50,736 bases of DNA from contig CAYTUB010000010.1 in the NCBI GenBank assembly GCA_964441145.1, positions 1-50,736 on the forward strand. The letters are read 5' to 3'. Below are positions 16,489 through 24,504 of the stretch, one piece after another. The notes below the pieces were generated by a model that worked only from the letters and a program-made list of their open reading frames with translations, was not told the DNA's origin and searched no databases. The first letter of the stretch is position 1. Every line of letters starts with the position of its first letter. Position numbers and translations under genes: made by a program. Source of the stretch: SHLQ01 sp964441145. GTDB lineage: Bacteria > Actinomycetota > Acidimicrobiia > Acidimicrobiales > SHLQ01.

Positions 16489-17384
16489 GTTTCCGTGCGC
16501 CGGGCCACCACTGCGCGTTCCAACCCGGCCACATCTCGGTACACCTCGGCGTCGAACCCGACCTGTTCGGCGAGCTCGGCCACACTTGCGGTTTGTCCCG
16601 GTGCCATTTCCAGCACGAGAACTCCATTCGTTGTGAGCCAATCCATCGACTCGCGAACAATCAGACGCAGATCGTCAAAGCCATCGTCATTGGAGCGCAG
16701 TGCCATCTCTGGCTCCCAGTCGACAACCGAGGGATCGAGGGCTTCGTGGTGTGCAATGTAGGGCGGGTTGGACACGATGAGATCAACCGTGCCTCGCTGA
16801 GATTCGGGAAGTGCTGCGAACCATTCGCCACACTGAATGGTGACGCTTCGCCCCGATCGACCAAGGCCTGCGAGGTTCGCTCGTGCGACGGCCAGCGCCG
16901 CTTCGCTTCGGTCGGTAAGCACGACGTGTGTGCCGGGCCGTTCCGTGGCGATGGCCAAGCCAATTGCGCCCGAACCGGTCCCGAGATCAACGACCGAGGC
17001 CTGTGGTTTCTCGAGCCGATCGATTTCGTCGATAGCGAGTCCGGCCACCACCTCGGTTTCTGGGCGAGGAATGAGCACCCGTTGGTCCACGAGTAGGTCG
17101 AGGTTCCGAAACGCCCAGTGGCCAAGGACATATTGGATCGGCTCTCCAGAGGTCCGGCGCGCCACCATCGCGTCGAGCTGCGCTACCCCTCGGACTGTGG
17201 CGCACCCATCCATTGCGTCGACGAACTCTGCGCCGCTGGTCCCGGTGACCTCTTCGAGGATCCACTTCGCTTCTTGGCGAGGATTCTCCGACACTCCCGA
17301 TGATTCGAGGAGTTGCTTGGTCTCGGAAAGCAGCGTGGCCCACTGGATCGTCCCGTCGAGCTCCGATGCAGTGGGATCAGACAT
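16485..17384 (-). CDS. prmC: Release factor glutamine methyltransferase
   Basis: 299 residues. N-terminal helical release-factor-binding domain, then a SAM fold with DLGTGSG (133-139) and the glutamine-binding NPPY motif (206-209). It N5-methylates the GGQ glutamine of RF1 and RF2. Its ATG overlaps the prfA stop by one base (TGATG), so enzyme and substrate are translationally coupled. Confidence 0.95.
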   Translation of the reverse strand: MSDPTASELDGTIQWATLLSETKQLLESSGVSENPRQEAKWILEEVTGTSGAEFVDAMDGCATVRGVAQLDAMVARRTSGEPIQYVLGHWAFRNLDLLVDQRVLIPRPETEVVAGLAIDEIDRLEKPQASVVDLGTGSGAIGLAIATERPGTHVVLTDRSEAALAVARANLAGLGRSGRSVTIQCGEWFAALPESQRGTVDLIVSNPPYIAHHEALDPSVVDWEPEMALRSNDDGFDDLRLIVRESMDWLTTNGVLVLEMAPGQTASVAELAEQVGFDAEVYRDVAGLERAVVARRTET

Positions 17385-18445
17385 CAGTCCCCGGCAAGGC
17401 GCCGCTGCTGCTCTTCTTGGACCAACGCGTCAGACACGTTGTCGAGTTCACCGGCGAGGACCTTGTCGAGGTTGTGCACGGTGAGACCGATCCGGTGATC
17501 CGATACCCGGTTCTCTTTGAAGTTGTAGGTACGAATCTTTTCGGAGCGACCGCCGCCACCCGTCTGAGATTTACGAGCTTCGCTGGCTTCTGATGCTTGA
17601 CGGTCCTGTTCTGCTTGCAACAGCCGGCTCCGCAAAACGCGCATGGCCTTCGCCTTGTTTTGAATCTGCGACTTTTCGTCTTGCATCGCCACCGTGACGC
17701 CGGTCGGTACGTGGGTGATGCGACATGCCGAGTCGGTGGTGTTGACCGACTGACCTCCCGGGCCAGACGAGCGGTAGTAGTCGATCTTCAGATCGTTGTT
17801 GTCGATCTGGACTTCCACTTCCTCGGCTTCGGGGAGCACGGCAACGGTGGCCGATGAGGTGTGCACGCGACCTTGAGACTCGGTCTTTGGGACTCGCTGC
17901 ACTCGATGGACGCCGGCTTCAAACTTCATGCGGCTCCACACGTCATCACCCGAAAGGCTGAAGGTGACCGTGGTGAACCCGCCCATGTCGGACTCGGTGC
18001 CGTCCATCATCTCGAACTTCCAGCCTTGGCGAGACGAGAATGCACGGAACATGTCGTAGAGGTCACGAGCGAACAGGTTTGCTTCCTCGCCACCCTCCGC
18101 GCCGCGAATCTCAACGATCGCGTTTCGGTCGTCGTTGGGATCCTTTGGGAGCAGCGCCAGACGGAATTCTGCGGTCGAAGTCTCGACCTGGGATTCGAGC
18201 GAGCTCACTTCTTCACGCAGCTCCTCGCGGTCGTCTCCCTCTGCTTCAGCAAACATTTCGCGAGCGACTTCGAGGTCTTCGGTGGCGCCGCGCAGTGTTC
18301 GTCCAATTCCCACGATGGAGTCGAGCTCTTTGTGGCGGCGCGCTTCGACCTGAAACTTCGGTTGATCTGCGATGAGCGCTGGGTCGCCGAGGCGCGCCTC
18401 TACGTCCGCGAATTCTCGTTCCAACGATTCGAGTCGATCTAGCAC
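17384..18445 (-). CDS. prfA: Peptide chain release factor 1
   Basis: 353 residues with a GTG start at 18445. Domain 2 carries the stop-codon-recognition tripeptide in the PxT form, here PKT (186-188, within HRVQRVPKTESQG), identifying RF1 (UAA/UAG). The catalytic GGQ is at 230-232 (SSGPGGQSVNTTDSA). Length and layout are normal. The downstream prmC and sua5 are coupled by overlaps. Confidence 0.96.
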   Translation of the reverse strand: MLDRLESLEREFADVEARLGDPALIADQPKFQVEARRHKELDSIVGIGRTLRGATEDLEVAREMFAEAEGDDREELREEVSSLESQVETSTAEFRLALLPKDPNDDRNAIVEIRGAEGGEEANLFARDLYDMFRAFSSRQGWKFEMMDGTESDMGGFTTVTFSLSGDDVWSRMKFEAGVHRVQRVPKTESQGRVHTSSATVAVLPEAEEVEVQIDNNDLKIDYYRSSGPGGQSVNTTDSACRITHVPTGVTVAMQDEKSQIQNKAKAMRVLRSRLLQAEQDRQASEASEARKSQTGGGGRSEKIRTYNFKENRVSDHRIGLTVHNLDKVLAGELDNVSDALVQEEQQRRLAGD

Positions 18446-18475
18446 CTGTTCAACCTAGCTTGCAGAAGGCCGCAA

Positions 18476-19402
18476 CTAATCGGACCATGCGCCTTCGACG
18501 GCTACCAGCTCGGCGGGACACGCCAATGTTTCGAGCGCTTGGGCGATACGTGGATGATGATCGCGCTGTGGCATGACGACGACGATTCGCTGCGGCTGGT
18601 TCTGCGCGGCGAGTCCTGCAGCGGTTTCTGCCACTCCAAGGTCGATGCCGGTGCTGCACACCACGAGTACGTCCTCGCCATTGTTTCCTTGGCCAATTCC
18701 AGCGGCCGGTTGGGTCTCGACGAGGCCTGGGCGCGGGATCAGTAGCGGAACGGGGTTCAAGGAGGTGAGACCAATCGATTCGGGCTCGGCGATGAGTTGC
18801 GCCCGTAACCACCTCGATCGCACCAATCGTCCAATGGGATGTGGTTCGACGCCCGCAACGCGATGCGGGCGCACCATCCCCAACACGTGATCGAGGGAAG
18901 TTTCGTCGTTGCGATCGAGCTGCAATGCCGCCGATGCGAACTGGTCGTAGGCCCCGACTCCAATGTCGAGCCCACACTCACCCTCGCGAATGCCGACTCG
19001 CGCTACTTCGAGACCGTTGAGCTCACCCAGCCATACTCCGTGATCGGCGACCACTTCAAGGCCCTTCGATGCGAGCAACGCTGTGCTGTCGGGGCAGTCG
19101 GGGGCGGGTTCGATAACGGGCGGCTGCGCATCGACGCGATGCATGGACCTCTCGATGGCGTGCCAAATACTGGGGGTTGGTTCCTCGAAACCTGTCGCGG
19201 TGAACGCGAGCACACCGTCGGCCTCATCGAGAATCAGATTCGTGTGGGTCGCACCGCGACTCTGCGCCCAGACAGTGGTCGCTCCAAGGACCCCGCGAAC
19301 GGGCTCTGGATAGTACGCCCAACAGGCGTTATCAACTATGACGGCCGAACCCGAACCGAGTGGCGTGGGTTCATCTACCTCTCGCTCGAGGTGCTCGCGC
19401 AC
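18476..19402 (-). CDS. Conserved-looking protein of unknown function between rpmE and prfA
   Basis: 308 residues from a GTG at 19402; the same frame is open and lysine/arginine-rich upstream (KDRLAKLAAVKLRALV) to the rpmE stop, so the real start may be up to 15 codons earlier with a non-ATG codon. The sequence has alternating strands and helices (SAVIVDNACWAYYPE, GATHTNLILDEADGVLAFTAT, DVLVVCSTGIDLGVAETAAG, RIVVVMPQRDHHPRIAQAL), suggesting two alpha/beta parts, but no motif I recognise. It keeps the strand and tight spacing of the surrounding translation genes (30 bases before prfA, 47 after rpmE), so it belongs to that transcript. Confidence 0.6.
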   Translation of the reverse strand: MREHLEREVDEPTPLGSGSAVIVDNACWAYYPEPVRGVLGATTVWAQSRGATHTNLILDEADGVLAFTATGFEEPTPSIWHAIERSMHRVDAQPPVIEPAPDCPDSTALLASKGLEVVADHGVWLGELNGLEVARVGIREGECGLDIGVGAYDQFASAALQLDRNDETSLDHVLGMVRPHRVAGVEPHPIGRLVRSRWLRAQLIAEPESIGLTSLNPVPLLIPRPGLVETQPAAGIGQGNNGEDVLVVCSTGIDLGVAETAAGLAAQNQPQRIVVVMPQRDHHPRIAQALETLACPAELVAVEGAWSD

Positions 19403-19449
19403 CAGTGCTCGCAGCTTTACGGCTGCAAGCTTTGCGAGGCGGTCCTTTG

Positions 19450-19869
19450 TCAGCTGTCTTCGCCCTCGGGAGCAGCTTCGGCTGTTGCCTCTTCGACAGG
19501 AGCAGCTTCCTCAGCGGGAGCCGCAGCCTCTCCGACCGGAGCTTCCTCAGCGGGAGCTGCAGCCTCTTCGACCGGAGCTGCCGCCTCTTCGGCTGGCGCT
19601 TCCTCGACAGGAGCAGCCGCCTTCTTGCGACGAGATCCGTAGCGGCGCTCGAAGCGCTCGACACGACCTGCGGTATCGACGATCTTCATCTGGCCGGTGA
19701 AGAAGGGATGGCTGCGAGACGAGAGTTCGACCTTGGCGAGTGGATACTCCACACCTTCAACGGTGATGGTCTCGCTGGTCTGAATCGTCGAACCAATAAT
19801 GATGTTGTCGCCCGAGGACTGGTCCTGGAAAACGACCGGGCGGTACTCGGGATGAATGTCGGGCTTCAT
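19450..19869 (-). CDS. rpmE: Ribosomal protein L31 type B with a long acidic Ala/Pro/Glu tail
   Basis: 139 residues. The first 80 are a normal zinc-free (type B) L31: MKPDIHPEYRPVVFQD, then SSRSHPFFTGQ, DTAGRVERFERRYG, with no CxxC pairs. It is followed by KK and about 55 residues made almost only of Ala, Pro and Glu in repeating blocks (AAAPVEEAPAEE and variants). Type B L31 is usually 80-90 residues. A flexible acidic tail on a bridge protein between ribosomal subunits is unusual; its DNA is an imperfect 33-36 base repeat that could expand and contract. Confidence 0.92.
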   Translation of the reverse strand: MKPDIHPEYRPVVFQDQSSGDNIIIGSTIQTSETITVEGVEYPLAKVELSSRSHPFFTGQMKIVDTAGRVERFERRYGSRRKKAAAPVEEAPAEEAAAPVEEAAAPAEEAPVGEAAAPAEEAAPVEEATAEAAPEGEDS

Positions 19870-19902
19870 AACTCTCCTAGTCTCGCCTGCAATCAGGCAA
19901 GA

Positions 19903-21504
19903 TCAAACGCCCTTGGCCACAACTTTTAGCAGGGAGTCGTTGTTTTTCGATTCGTTGATGTGCTCGAGGAGCTTCTCGAGCTGCGCCAACCCGTCTCCGA
20001 CGGGGTCATCGACTCCGCCCAGAGCGCTACGAAGAGCGATCGAGCTGGCATAAGATTTTTCGTCCATCAGGTTGTCGGCGTTGCGCGTATGGCTGTTCGC
20101 TACGTCGATCGCCGGGAACGTTCCCAGCGAAGCTGCTCCCGCATGCAGTCGCAGTTCCATGTTTGCTAGCCCGGTGAGGGCACTGAGAATCGAATCGTCG
20201 CCGCTGGCCTCATCGTAGGATGCGGTTGCGATCACGGTAAGCGAGCCGCCTTCCTCCATGGCGCGGGCGGCGCCCAGGAGTCGCTTGGCTGGATAGATCG
20301 AGCCGGAGTCGATGCCGCCAGCCATCGTGTGCCCAGATGAGGGACCGGTTTGGCTGTGGGCCCTGACCAGTCGGGTGACGCCGTCGAACAACAGCACGAC
20401 ATCGCGGCCGAGCTCGACTAGGCGCTTTGCTCGTTCGACGGTCATGTCGACGAGTGCGACGTGTTCGTCGGCCGGGCGATCAAAGGCGGACGGGATGACC
20501 TCCGCCTCCTTCACAGAGCGAGTGATATCGGTGATGTCCTCAGGCCGTTCGTCGATCGTCAGGATCAGCAGGTTCAATTCCGGGTGATTGGTTTCGATCG
20601 CTGCGGCGATCTCACCGAGCAATGTCGTCTTGCCCGATCGCGGCGGCGCCACGATCAACGACCGTTGACCCTTGCCGATCGGCGTGAGTAGATCCATGAT
20701 GCGGGTTGCTGCGCCGCTGGCTTCGCCTTCGAGACTGAGGCGTTCGCTCGGGTGGCTCGGGGTCAGGTCATCAAAGGCCCGGCGGTCGGTCGCGCCAGCG
20801 GTATCCCCGCCATTGATCGAATCGATCGTGAGCATTGCCGGGTTTTTTTCGTTGCGGTTGGCCGGACGACTGGTGCCGGCGAGGTGATCGCCCTTGCGTA
20901 ATCCGAACTGGCGAACCTGCTTTACCGACACGTACGCGTCGTCCATCGAGGAACGTGAGGACCCGACGCGCAGAAAGCCATAGCCGTCGTCTCGCAAGTC
21001 GAGGTAACCCTCGACGCTTACTGGACCGCTATCGGCGTCGTTTTGGTCGCCGCCGCGGCCGCGACGTCGACGACGACGATTTCCGCGATCGGTTCCACCG
21101 TCACCATCGTCACCCGATGGCTTGTTGCCACCGTTGGACTCGCCCTTGGCGCCCTTTTTTGCGTCGTCCTTCTGACGGCCACGGCCGGACCCCTTGGTCT
21201 TGGTTGTGACCTCGCCAAAATCAAACTCGTCGTCACCGGCATGATACGTGGTCACGCTGGGGTCATCTGCGTCTGGGGCCTGGCCGGCGGAGTCGTCCTT
21301 GGCCTGGTCGTCACCAGCGGAATCGTCGCTATCCTCGGCCGAATCGTCGGGACCGCCTGTGGTTGCGGTCGTGATGATCAGGTCGACGATTTCTGCCTTG
21401 CGTGCCCGAGAGGGCGGTTTGGTCCCCAGGGCTGTTGCGATGGTGACAAGTTCGTCGCGATCCTTGCGCTCGAGCGTCGATCGACGAAGTTCGTTGGCCT
21501 CCAC
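19903..21504 (-). CDS. rho: Transcription termination factor Rho, divergent secondary RNA site
   Basis: 533 residues from the GTG at 21504, chosen for aaagggga eight bases upstream. Order: Rho N-terminal helical domain (1-45), an Asp/Gly/Arg-rich disordered insert (50-160, with RRRRRRGRGG) as in other actinobacterial Rho, the cold-shock RNA domain (164-235), then the RecA-type motor with Walker A VAPPRSGKTT (285-294), DERPED (catalytic Glu) and Walker B VVLLFD. Normally invariant parts are altered: the Q-loop lysine is His392, the R-loop KGTGN reads TGLAN (444-448), and the RKIAEKR segment is replaced by AGAASLG (455-461). The last arginine (R474, in SHTR) is kept. thrB, usually just upstream of rho, is absent. 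Confidence 0.9.
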   Translation of the reverse strand: MEANELRRSTLERKDRDELVTIATALGTKPPSRARKAEIVDLIITTATTGGPDDSAEDSDDSAGDDQAKDDSAGQAPDADDPSVTTYHAGDDEFDFGEVTTKTKGSGRGRQKDDAKKGAKGESNGGNKPSGDDGDGGTDRGNRRRRRRGRGGDQNDADSGPVSVEGYLDLRDDGYGFLRVGSSRSSMDDAYVSVKQVRQFGLRKGDHLAGTSRPANRNEKNPAMLTIDSINGGDTAGATDRRAFDDLTPSHPSERLSLEGEASGAATRIMDLLTPIGKGQRSLIVAPPRSGKTTLLGEIAAAIETNHPELNLLILTIDERPEDITDITRSVKEAEVIPSAFDRPADEHVALVDMTVERAKRLVELGRDVVLLFDGVTRLVRAHSQTGPSSGHTMAGGIDSGSIYPAKRLLGAARAMEEGGSLTVIATASYDEASGDDSILSALTGLANMELRLHAGAASLGTFPAIDVANSHTRNADNLMDEKSYASSIALRSALGGVDDPVGDGLAQLEKLLEHINESKNNDSLLKVVAKGV

Positions 21505-21695
21505 GTGCGGGTCCCCTTTGTGACTGTCATGTCGGGCTCGCCGTGAGCGAACCACTTGGTGTACTCGCCTGCTGTTAAAGCTGTCCGAACCGAACGGTGG
21601 CCAGTCTCACGCACATGGTGAGTTGCAGACGTCCAAAGTGTAGCCCTGCCCCAAGGCCACACCAATTCCGCCGCAATATTGCACTACCGAACTGT

Positions 21696-23075
21696 TTAGC
21701 TCCTCGATCGCCGCGCGTCGTCAACGAAGCCCTGAACGACCGACAGATCGTTCGCAAGGACCTCGTAGTGCTCCTCGCGTTCGAAGAGATCGGCCAAGTG
21801 CGCGGGAAGCTCCGGCCGCACCCCGGTCGCCTGCTCGACTGCATCGGGGAACTTCGCCGGATGCGCCGTTGCCATGACGAGGCGAGCCATCGAGTTGGGG
21901 CGACGGCGCGCGGCGCCGACACCGACAGCGGTGTGCGGATCGAGGATCATTCCTGACTCGTCGTGAACAACGCGGATGACGTCGAGCGTCTCATCATCGG
22001 TGAGGCTCTCCCCCACCCATCCCTCCCGCAAGCGAGGAATGAACTCTTGGGGCAGCTCGACCCTTCCATCGGCTCGGAACCGAGCCATCATCGCAGCCAC
22101 CGCGGCGCCGTCATTGTCGAGCAACTCAAAGATCCGTCGCTCAAGATTGCTCGAAACCTGGATATCCATGCTCGGTGAAAGCGATGGCTCTACGGCGTTG
22201 ATCGACATCGAACCGGTCGTGAAGAACTCGGTCAGAATCGCGTTGCGATTGCTCGCCACCACGAATTCGCCAATGGGGGCACCCATGCGTTTGGCTACTC
22301 GTCCGGCGAAGACATTGCCGAAGTTTCCCGTTGGCACGGTGACCGAGACGGGTTCACCAGCGGTGTGGCGAACCGCCCAGTGGTAGTAGACAACTTGGGC
22401 CATTACCCGGGCCCAGTTGATCGAGTTCACCGCTGCGAGCCCGACCTTGTCGCGAAATTCGACGTCGGCAAACATGGCCTTCACGAGGTCTTGGCAATCG
22501 TCAAAGGTGCCCTCGATGGCAACGTTGAAGACGTTGGGTGCGTCAACCGTCGTCATCTGACGTCGCTGCACGTCAGAGGTTCGACCGTGGGGGTGCAAGA
22601 TCACGATGTCGACGTTGTCTCGGTCTCGGAATGCCTCGATGGCCGCCGAACCGGTATCCCCCGAGGTCGCTCCAACAATGGTGACCCGTTTGCCTTGGCG
22701 ACCGAGCTCGAAGTCGAAGAGATGGCCGAGCAATTGCATGGCGACGTCTTTGAACGCGAGCGTCGGGCCGTGGAACAGCTCGACAACGTCGATGCCGTCC
22801 GGGAGCGACACGGTGGGGATGACCTCGTCGTGGGCGAACCCGACGTATGCCTGCGCTACCAGCGCATCGAATTCTGCCCGCGATATCGACCCCTCAACGA
22901 AGGGCCACATGATCTCCGCTGCGTACTCGCTATAGGAGAGCCCTGGGTCGGCGGAGTGCTCGGTCGGCCATTGCGCTGGGACGTACAGTCCGCCGTCAGG
23001 GGCCAGGCCGGTGAGGAGGACTTCAGCAAAGCTGAGTTCGGGTGCCCCACCCCGAGTGCTGACGTAGCGAATCAT
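21696..23075 (-). CDS. thrC: Threonine synthase
   Basis: 459 residues from the ATG at 23075, one base after the hom stop; a TTG at 23087 is possible. PLP-lysine motif HGPTLAFKDVAMQ (about residues 100-112), GATSGDTGSAAI, VPTGNFGNVFAGRVAKRMG and the C-terminal MATAHPAKFPDAV segment mark the long, E. coli-like class. It converts O-phosphohomoserine to threonine. Coupled to hom directly upstream. Confidence 0.95.
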   Translation of the reverse strand: MIRYVSTRGGAPELSFAEVLLTGLAPDGGLYVPAQWPTEHSADPGLSYSEYAAEIMWPFVEGSISRAEFDALVAQAYVGFAHDEVIPTVSLPDGIDVVELFHGPTLAFKDVAMQLLGHLFDFELGRQGKRVTIVGATSGDTGSAAIEAFRDRDNVDIVILHPHGRTSDVQRRQMTTVDAPNVFNVAIEGTFDDCQDLVKAMFADVEFRDKVGLAAVNSINWARVMAQVVYYHWAVRHTAGEPVSVTVPTGNFGNVFAGRVAKRMGAPIGEFVVASNRNAILTEFFTTGSMSINAVEPSLSPSMDIQVSSNLERRIFELLDNDGAAVAAMMARFRADGRVELPQEFIPRLREGWVGESLTDDETLDVIRVVHDESGMILDPHTAVGVGAARRRPNSMARLVMATAHPAKFPDAVEQATGVRPELPAHLADLFEREEHYEVLANDLSVVQGFVDDARRSRS

Positions 23076-23076
23076 C

Positions 23077-24363
23077 TCAGTCGCCAATGACGCGCAGAAC
23101 TTGGCCGACGTTTCTTACGACGTCTAGCCCTCGAAGGTCATCGAGCGTCGAACGAACAGCACTCTCGGCGGCGTCATGGGTGATGAACATCAGGCGGGCG
23201 TCGTCACCCATGCCTTCTTGTTCCATTGACTTAATCGACACGCTTCGTTGGCCAAAGACGCTGGCGATCTCGGACAAGACGCCAGGCTGATCGATTGCAT
23301 CAAGGCCGATGTAGAACGCCGAGTGGACATCTTCTATTGGTCGCACCGTTGCGTCGGGCAGAGGCCCTACCCCACTGTTGCAACCTGTCGTTCGGTTCAC
23401 GGCCGCATCGATTGCATCGCCGACCATCATCGCTGCCGTTGGATGACCGCCAGCGCCTCGTCCATAAAACATCACTTGATCGATGCCATCGCCTTCCACA
23501 TAGACCGCGTTGAAGCTGTCGCGAACTGAAGCCAGCGGGTGCGAGGTCGACAACATCGTGGGATGCACGCGGGCCGAGATTGATCCATCGTCGTTGCGTT
23601 GCACGATGGCCAACAATTTGATGACTTGTCCCAGGCTTGCTGCCCGAGCAATATCGGCCGCCGTAGTGGACTCGATTCCCTCGACAAATACGTCGCTCGC
23701 ACGCACGGCTTGTCGAAATGCCAGCGTGGCGATGATCGCCGCTTTGGAACCAGCATCAAATCCGCCGACATCGGCTGTGGGGTCGGCTTCGGCAAACCCG
23801 AGCTCCTGCGCTTCGGCCAGAGCGTCTTCGTAGCTGGCGCCGTGTTCGGCCATCTGGGAGAGGATGTAGTTGGTGGTGCCATTGACGATGCCCATGACGC
23901 GGGTGACGTTCTCACCAACCAAGGACTTCCGCAGTGCCCGAATAAACGGCAACCCCGCGGCAACAGCGGCTTCCAGGCCAAGGTCGACCCCCGCGTTGCT
24001 CGCAGCTTCGAAGAGTTCGGGGCCGTGCAGTGCGAGCAATTCCTTGTTTGCGGTAACGACGGGTTTACCTGCGGCAAAGGCAGCCATGACCAATTCGTTC
24101 GCCAGTTCGACGCCGCCCATCGCCTCGATGACGACGTCGACATCGTCAGCCTCGACGACGTCTTGGGGACGTGAGGTGAGAAGCGCCGAGTCGATGCCCT
24201 CACGGGTCTTTGAGGTGTCGCGCACAGCTATGCGTCGCACCTCGAAACAAAGACCGGTTCGTCGCTCGATTTCTTCGCGCTGCGCGTCGATCAGTTGGCA
24301 AAACGACTGCCCAACCGTGCCGCAACCAAGGAGTCCAAGGCCAATAGTCGTCTTACTTGTCAT
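23077..24363 (-). CDS. hom: Homoserine dehydrogenase
   Basis: 428 residues from the ATG at 24363; upstream codons to 24474 look non-coding. N-terminal NAD(P) fold (GLGLLGCGTVGQS), catalytic core with VTANKELLALHGPELFEAA, NYILSQM and the family signature region ADPTADVGGFDAGSKAAIIA, then a C-terminal ACT domain (LDAIDQPGVLSEIASVFGQR) for threonine feedback. It reduces aspartate semialdehyde to homoserine. Operon order hom-thrC on the minus strand; divergent from the kinase gene with a 141-base intergenic region. Confidence 0.95.
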   Translation of the reverse strand: MTSKTTIGLGLLGCGTVGQSFCQLIDAQREEIERRTGLCFEVRRIAVRDTSKTREGIDSALLTSRPQDVVEADDVDVVIEAMGGVELANELVMAAFAAGKPVVTANKELLALHGPELFEAASNAGVDLGLEAAVAAGLPFIRALRKSLVGENVTRVMGIVNGTTNYILSQMAEHGASYEDALAEAQELGFAEADPTADVGGFDAGSKAAIIATLAFRQAVRASDVFVEGIESTTAADIARAASLGQVIKLLAIVQRNDDGSISARVHPTMLSTSHPLASVRDSFNAVYVEGDGIDQVMFYGRGAGGHPTAAMMVGDAIDAAVNRTTGCNSGVGPLPDATVRPIEDVHSAFYIGLDAIDQPGVLSEIASVFGQRSVSIKSMEQEGMGDDARLMFITHDAAESAVRSTLDDLRGLDVVRNVGQVLRVIGD

Positions 24364-24504
24364 AGCCACCAACGCTATCGCCGCCCGCGGAGTCCTCGAC
24401 CGAATCTGTAAAGGGTCCTGTGCTGCGGGAGTCCGTGGGTAGGCGATGCGAGACGCACAAACCTCCACTTGCACTTCCTAATGCTTTTCGGTATCTTTCA
24501 ATGT

